Positions 61,387-63,948 of a stretch of 63,948 nucleotides of DNA are shown piece after piece. The translations under genes and the position numbers were made by a program. Positions within the stretch are counted from its first letter, which is position 1. Each line of letters starts with the position of its first letter. A model generated the notes under the pieces. That model had not been told where the DNA came from and ran no database searches. It saw nothing but the letters and a program-made list of their open reading frames with translations. This DNA is from Pseudomonadota bacterium. GTDB taxonomy: Bacteria; Pseudomonadota; Gammaproteobacteria; Steroidobacterales; MnTg04. The stretch lies in assembly GCA_022572885.1 (NCBI GenBank), contig JACZVC010000020.1:1-63948 (forward strand), given 5' to 3'.

Positions 61387-61998
61387 ATGGATAGACTACG
61401 TGACCTGTGTGAGCTGGCCCGGGATGTTAATGAAACACTTGAGTCCCTCATCCGCTTCGGCGCAAGCGGCGAGCTATCGATCTCTGTGATTGCTGATGAC
61501 TGGGCGGTGCGATCGGGCGACGACACCGTGGACATCGTCAGAGGCCAGATGTTCTTGGCGCCTGAAGATCTGCTTCAGAGCTTGAACGCGCAGTGCACGC
61601 GAGTTTGTCAGGTCAGGCGGCCAAAGGACGACGCAATTCTCACGCTTGAGGTACCGGTGGAGGTCAACCGGGGCATTCATTTTGTCACCGCGGATGAGGC
61701 GGAGCGATTCTGTAGGGAGCACGCGCTTACGCTGAAATCAACTGGAGACACTCCGCCGTATCTGAACCCGAACCATGACTTCTACTCCGAAGAGTTGGCT
61801 ATTGCGGTTAGGGCATGGGTGGCGCTCTTCGCGGACGGTAGCTTTGAGAAAGGATACAAAACTCCCAGGCAACACATCGAGTGCTGGTTGAGGGCTGGGA
61901 AATTCGACCTTGACGAAAACGCCGAGCAACGTATCGCTACGCTTGTCAATCCCAAGAAATCCAAGAAAGGTGGCACTCGAACCACATTGGCGGAATAA
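61387..61998 (+). CDS. Hypothetical island protein
   Basis: 203 residues, starting 11 bases after the integrase stop. It has no signal peptide or membrane segment and looks soluble. The C-terminal half has DDTPPYLNPNH-like YLNPNHDFYSEELAIAVRAW and YKTPRQHIECWLR, resembling uncharacterised proteins found next to integrases, followed by a basic tail (NPKKSKKGG). No known domain is recognised. Its position suggests co-expression with the integrase. Confidence 0.65.
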   Translation: MDRLRDLCELARDVNETLESLIRFGASGELSISVIADDWAVRSGDDTVDIVRGQMFLAPEDLLQSLNAQCTRVCQVRRPKDDAILTLEVPVEVNRGIHFVTADEAERFCREHALTLKSTGDTPPYLNPNHDFYSEELAIAVRAWVALFADGSFEKGYKTPRQHIECWLRAGKFDLDENAEQRIATLVNPKKSKKGGTRTTLAE

Positions 61999-62143
61999 TT
62001 TTACCCGCAAACTTCCCCAGAAAAAGCAAGCGCTTAGCGTAGTGCAATAGACAAGACGCCCAGGTCTTCCCAAACTGTTCCCCTTTCTTGTCGGGCACTC
62101 GTGTCCGATCCTACCGCTCGTAGTTCAACGTGCAACGAGAGGT

Positions 62144-62386
62144 ATGAACGTGCAAGACAGGACATCATTGAACTCCTTGGGAAGATCACCCAGACATCGG
62201 CTGCTAACAGAGAAGCAGGCAGCACCGTATATCGGAATGTCGCGCTCTTTCTTGCGCCAGTCGCGTATGAACGGCAAGCGACAAAACCGAACCGCAGGGC
62301 CGCCGTTTCTCAAGATAGGTCGCAAGGTGCTTTATCTGGCCGACGACCTGGATGACTGGCTGTTGGAGCACCGTCGTGACGGCTAA
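62144..62386 (+). CDS. AlpA/excisionase-like DNA-binding protein
   Basis: 80 residues with a compact winged helix-turn-helix: LLTEKQAAPYIGMSRSFLRQSRMNG and the wing GPPFLKIGRKVLYLADDLDDWLLEHRR. This is the MerR/AlpA-type fold of excisionases and integrase regulators in mobile elements. GAGAGGT precedes the ATG. It probably controls excision or integrase expression. A run of ACAC repeats separates it from the next gene. Confidence 0.85.
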   Translation: MNVQDRTSLNSLGRSPRHRLLTEKQAAPYIGMSRSFLRQSRMNGKRQNRTAGPPFLKIGRKVLYLADDLDDWLLEHRRDG

Positions 62387-62511
62387 GTGGGGCACAACCA
62401 TCTTTATGCGGTCTGGCACGTGCATGGAGACCACACACTGGTCGACACACCGGCCAACACACCGCAGAACACATCCAACACACACACCGGAATTACTGGG
62501 ATATACGCCTT

Positions 62512-62796
62512 ATGGACAGTGAAACTCGAATGTGGGAACGCCTTTGGGTCATTTTGGCGGAAGATGACTGGGATCAGATCGTGTACGTCTACGGCGTTGA
62601 TAGTTCGGGCCGGACGATAAAGCCCTTTCTTGCAAAGTGGGCGTTGCATGCGGAGCTGCTTGAAAGTATTCGTAACGAATTTGGTGCAGGCCTGTACCAC
62701 CTGATGATCCGGCAAGGCAAAACCATGCGGTTTACCGGGACCATTGGGCTCGGCCCTCGGGCCGGGGAACCATGGCCGGACGATTGGTCGGGTTAG
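62512..62796 (+). CDS. Hypothetical island protein (94 residues)
   Basis: A small soluble protein with Trp-rich ends (MWERLWVILAEDDWDQIVYVYGVD and EPWPDDWSG). Residues about 45-65 form a likely helix (KWALHAELLESIRNEFGAGLYHL). No family is recognised. It lies downstream of the excisionase-like gene in the same direction, in a mobile element, so it is probably element cargo. Confidence 0.45.
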   Translation: MDSETRMWERLWVILAEDDWDQIVYVYGVDSSGRTIKPFLAKWALHAELLESIRNEFGAGLYHLMIRQGKTMRFTGTIGLGPRAGEPWPDDWSG

Positions 62797-62879
62797 ACGG
62801 CGTATTCGTGATATCGGGTAATAGCCGGGTTGATCCAAGAGACCAACGCACAGGAATTAGTCGAACGTCTGCTTTCACC

Positions 62880-63233
62880 AAAAGCGGTCGTTCAAAGTGC
62901 TAGATATCCTAGGGTCCGACCGGCTGCTTTCGGCCAAGAGCGGTCATTCAATTGATCCGAAGAGCAACTCAGCGACGCGCTCAAAACGGCCAATAGCAGA
63001 CATTGTGGTTGTCGCCCCGGAGCACTGCCTCCCGAAGACGGGATGCATTCCAGAGCCCTTTATCTATGCGGTGTTCGAACCGCTTGCAACACACTTTTGA
63101 TACCTGAGAGCCCATAGAGGCCCACAGATGCACACCAGAACTCGTCAGTTATCGGCCAAGGTCCGTTTCGCGAGATGCTACTTACGAGCGACTTTCTATT
63201 GGCCGCAGCGTTCGGCAAAAAGCGGAAATTCAA
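62880..63233. repeat. Three copies of an AAAAGCGGTCGTTCAA-type short repeat
   Basis: Copies are AAAAGCGGTCGTTCAA (62880-62895), a two-mismatch copy at 62936-62951 and AAAAGCGGAAATTCAA (63218-63233). An exact copy lies on the minus strand at 4010-4025 and a related CAAAGCGGTCTTTGA at about 2898 in the left accessory stretch. The region 62797-63662 is otherwise empty apart from one doubtful frame. Confidence 0.6.
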
Positions 63234-63275
63234 TCTTGGGCTAACGGCAGTTTATGTTTGGCATATACCCGGCCT

Positions 63276-63509
63276 ATGAAGATACTGGACTACAAAGTTC
63301 CGGTTTGGCTTGCCCTTGTTGGAGTAGTGATTGTCAGTGCGCTAGGCGATGGTTGGATCATTGACTCGCTATCGCTGCGGCAGCTTGCTCAGTGCGCTCT
63401 GCCGAGTTGTCGCAGCTTCGTTCGGCGCTGCCCGACACGCAGCAGCGGCAACCAATGGCGGCGCGCCACGACCGTTTGGCTGAGCGATCGCCAACGGGAA
63501 GCTGTATAG
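63276..63509 (+). CDS. Doubtful small membrane protein
   Basis: A 77-codon frame beginning MKILDYKVPVWLALVGVVIVSALGDGW, with one likely membrane helix, then a basic, low-quality C terminus. A second frame opening at 63392 would replace the tail (SELSQLRSALPDTQQRQ), so a frameshift is possible. No ribosome site of note. It may be a remnant at the right edge of the element. Confidence 0.25.
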   Translation: MKILDYKVPVWLALVGVVIVSALGDGWIIDSLSLRQLAQCALPSCRSFVRRCPTRSSGNQWRRATTVWLSDRQREAV

Positions 63510-63662
63510 TCAGATCTTTGATGAGGCGAGAGTTTTTCGCGAATCAGGCGCCTCGCCGTACCGCGCCGCTGGAGTTAGAGCGATCTAACTAAAATGGGTC
63601 GACGGCCGCACAGCGCCTCCAGTCTTGTGCTGGCCACCAAGGGCCTCAATGGGGAAAGAATA

Positions 63663-63948
63663 ATGAGTCAGCCAAAAAATTTGATCGAACAGTTGCTGAG
63701 CGCGGCGGGCGTCTCCGACGGGTCCGGTCGACGAGGCGGCAGTACGGGCCGGCCCGGCGGTCCCGGAGCGAGGCAGATCGCCATCATCGTCGGACTCGCT
63801 TTTCTGGCTTGGGCCGCGTTTAGTTCGTTTTACACGGTGCAGCCGGAGGAGAGAGCCGTTGTCAAGCGCTTCGGCCGCGTCATCGGTATTACTGATCCGG
63901 GGCTGCATTTCAAGCTGCCTTTTGGCCTCGACAGGGTGCAGCTCGTGG
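63663..63948 (+). CDS. hflK: HflK, N-terminal part (runs off the window)
   Basis: 95 residues are present. A Gly/Arg-rich N-terminal segment (GSGRRGGSTGRPGGPGARQ) precedes a membrane helix (IAIIVGLAFLAWAAFSSFYTV) and then VQPEERAVVKRFGRVIGITDPGLHFKLPFG, the start of the SPFH/band 7 domain. HflK with HflC forms the membrane complex that modulates the FtsH protease. GGGGAAAG lies before the ATG at 63663. The 3' end is outside the window. The usual upstream hflX/hfq genes are not seen; the mobile element lies there instead. Confidence 0.93.
   Translation, partial: MSQPKNLIEQLLSAAGVSDGSGRRGGSTGRPGGPGARQIAIIVGLAFLAWAAFSSFYTVQPEERAVVKRFGRVIGITDPGLHFKLPFGLDRVQLV

Noticed and set aside
62897-63100. 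67-codon frame in the right element
   Set aside because: It is built from the intergenic GCGGTC-type repeats, lacks a ribosome site and has low protein-like quality.

Overview
The window looks like a GC-rich chromosome segment from a free-living, probably marine or sediment, gammaproteobacterium. Evidence: the polA / engB / cytochrome c4 / dsbA neighbourhood, a FadE-type acyl-CoA dehydrogenase, GspA/GspB type II secretion accessories, a divergent FlhD/FlhC-like pair, a TonB-dependent receptor with the VVVTGSRI-type N terminus, and several membrane-anchored TolB/FlgO-like TPR proteins. No rRNA, complete tRNA or CRISPR array is visible. Family names rest on motifs read by eye; no database search was run.

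Layout. (1) 1-4163 is accessory: a partial unknown protein, a small membrane protein, a GEMM-like RNA ahead of a cyclopropane fatty acid synthase, and a secreted alpha/beta hydrolase. It ends at a 3' fragment of a tRNA-Glu gene that abuts a broken pyrophosphatase. (2) 4489-7175: two exported amidohydrolases, one of which has lost its metal ligands. (3) 7366-14227: a purT stump and a tripartite RND efflux operon whose TolC component carries an extra periplasmic-binding-protein domain. (4) 14310-18232: a GntR-regulated ABC exporter operon ending in a DTGSG-repeat DUF4097 protein and a good terminator. (5) 18676-24300: malate dehydrogenase, FadE, a DUF4286-DUF3667 fusion and a DUF4399 protein. 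(6) 24301-30940 is an inserted accessory block: hipBA with three evenly spaced operators, a TolB/TPR protein, a RAYT (REP-associated tyrosine transposase) gene with a decayed second copy, and local repeats. A diverged copy of the DUF4399 3' end closes the block just before dinB. (7) 30988-46512: dinB, gspAB, a one-chain FakA-FakB-like protein, a transsulfuration enzyme with an SRAP protein, a YadGH-like ABC exporter, an AlkA-like glycosylase, the FlhD/FlhC-like pair, NRDE and S9 proteins, and an esterase. (8) 46664-51965 is conserved housekeeping: lptM, polA, engB, cytochrome c4, dsbA. (9) 52065-59765: TPR proteins (one split by an in-frame stop), MAPEG, a TonB receptor, an S9-peptidase relic, DoxX. 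(10) 59875-63509 is a small integrative element with a tyrosine integrase beside a tRNA-Arg 3' fragment, followed by the start of hflK.

The window mixes stable housekeeping blocks with hot spots where genes were inserted or broken. At least six gene relics are visible (pyrophosphatase, purT, RAYT, DUF4399, S9 peptidase, split TPR protein), each near a junction or in an accessory stretch. The most interesting functional leads are the SBP-TolC fusion, the divergent FlhD/FlhC-like regulators without flagellar genes nearby, the GEMM-like leader of cfa, the 49-bp phased hip operators, and the fused fatty-acid-kinase-like protein.
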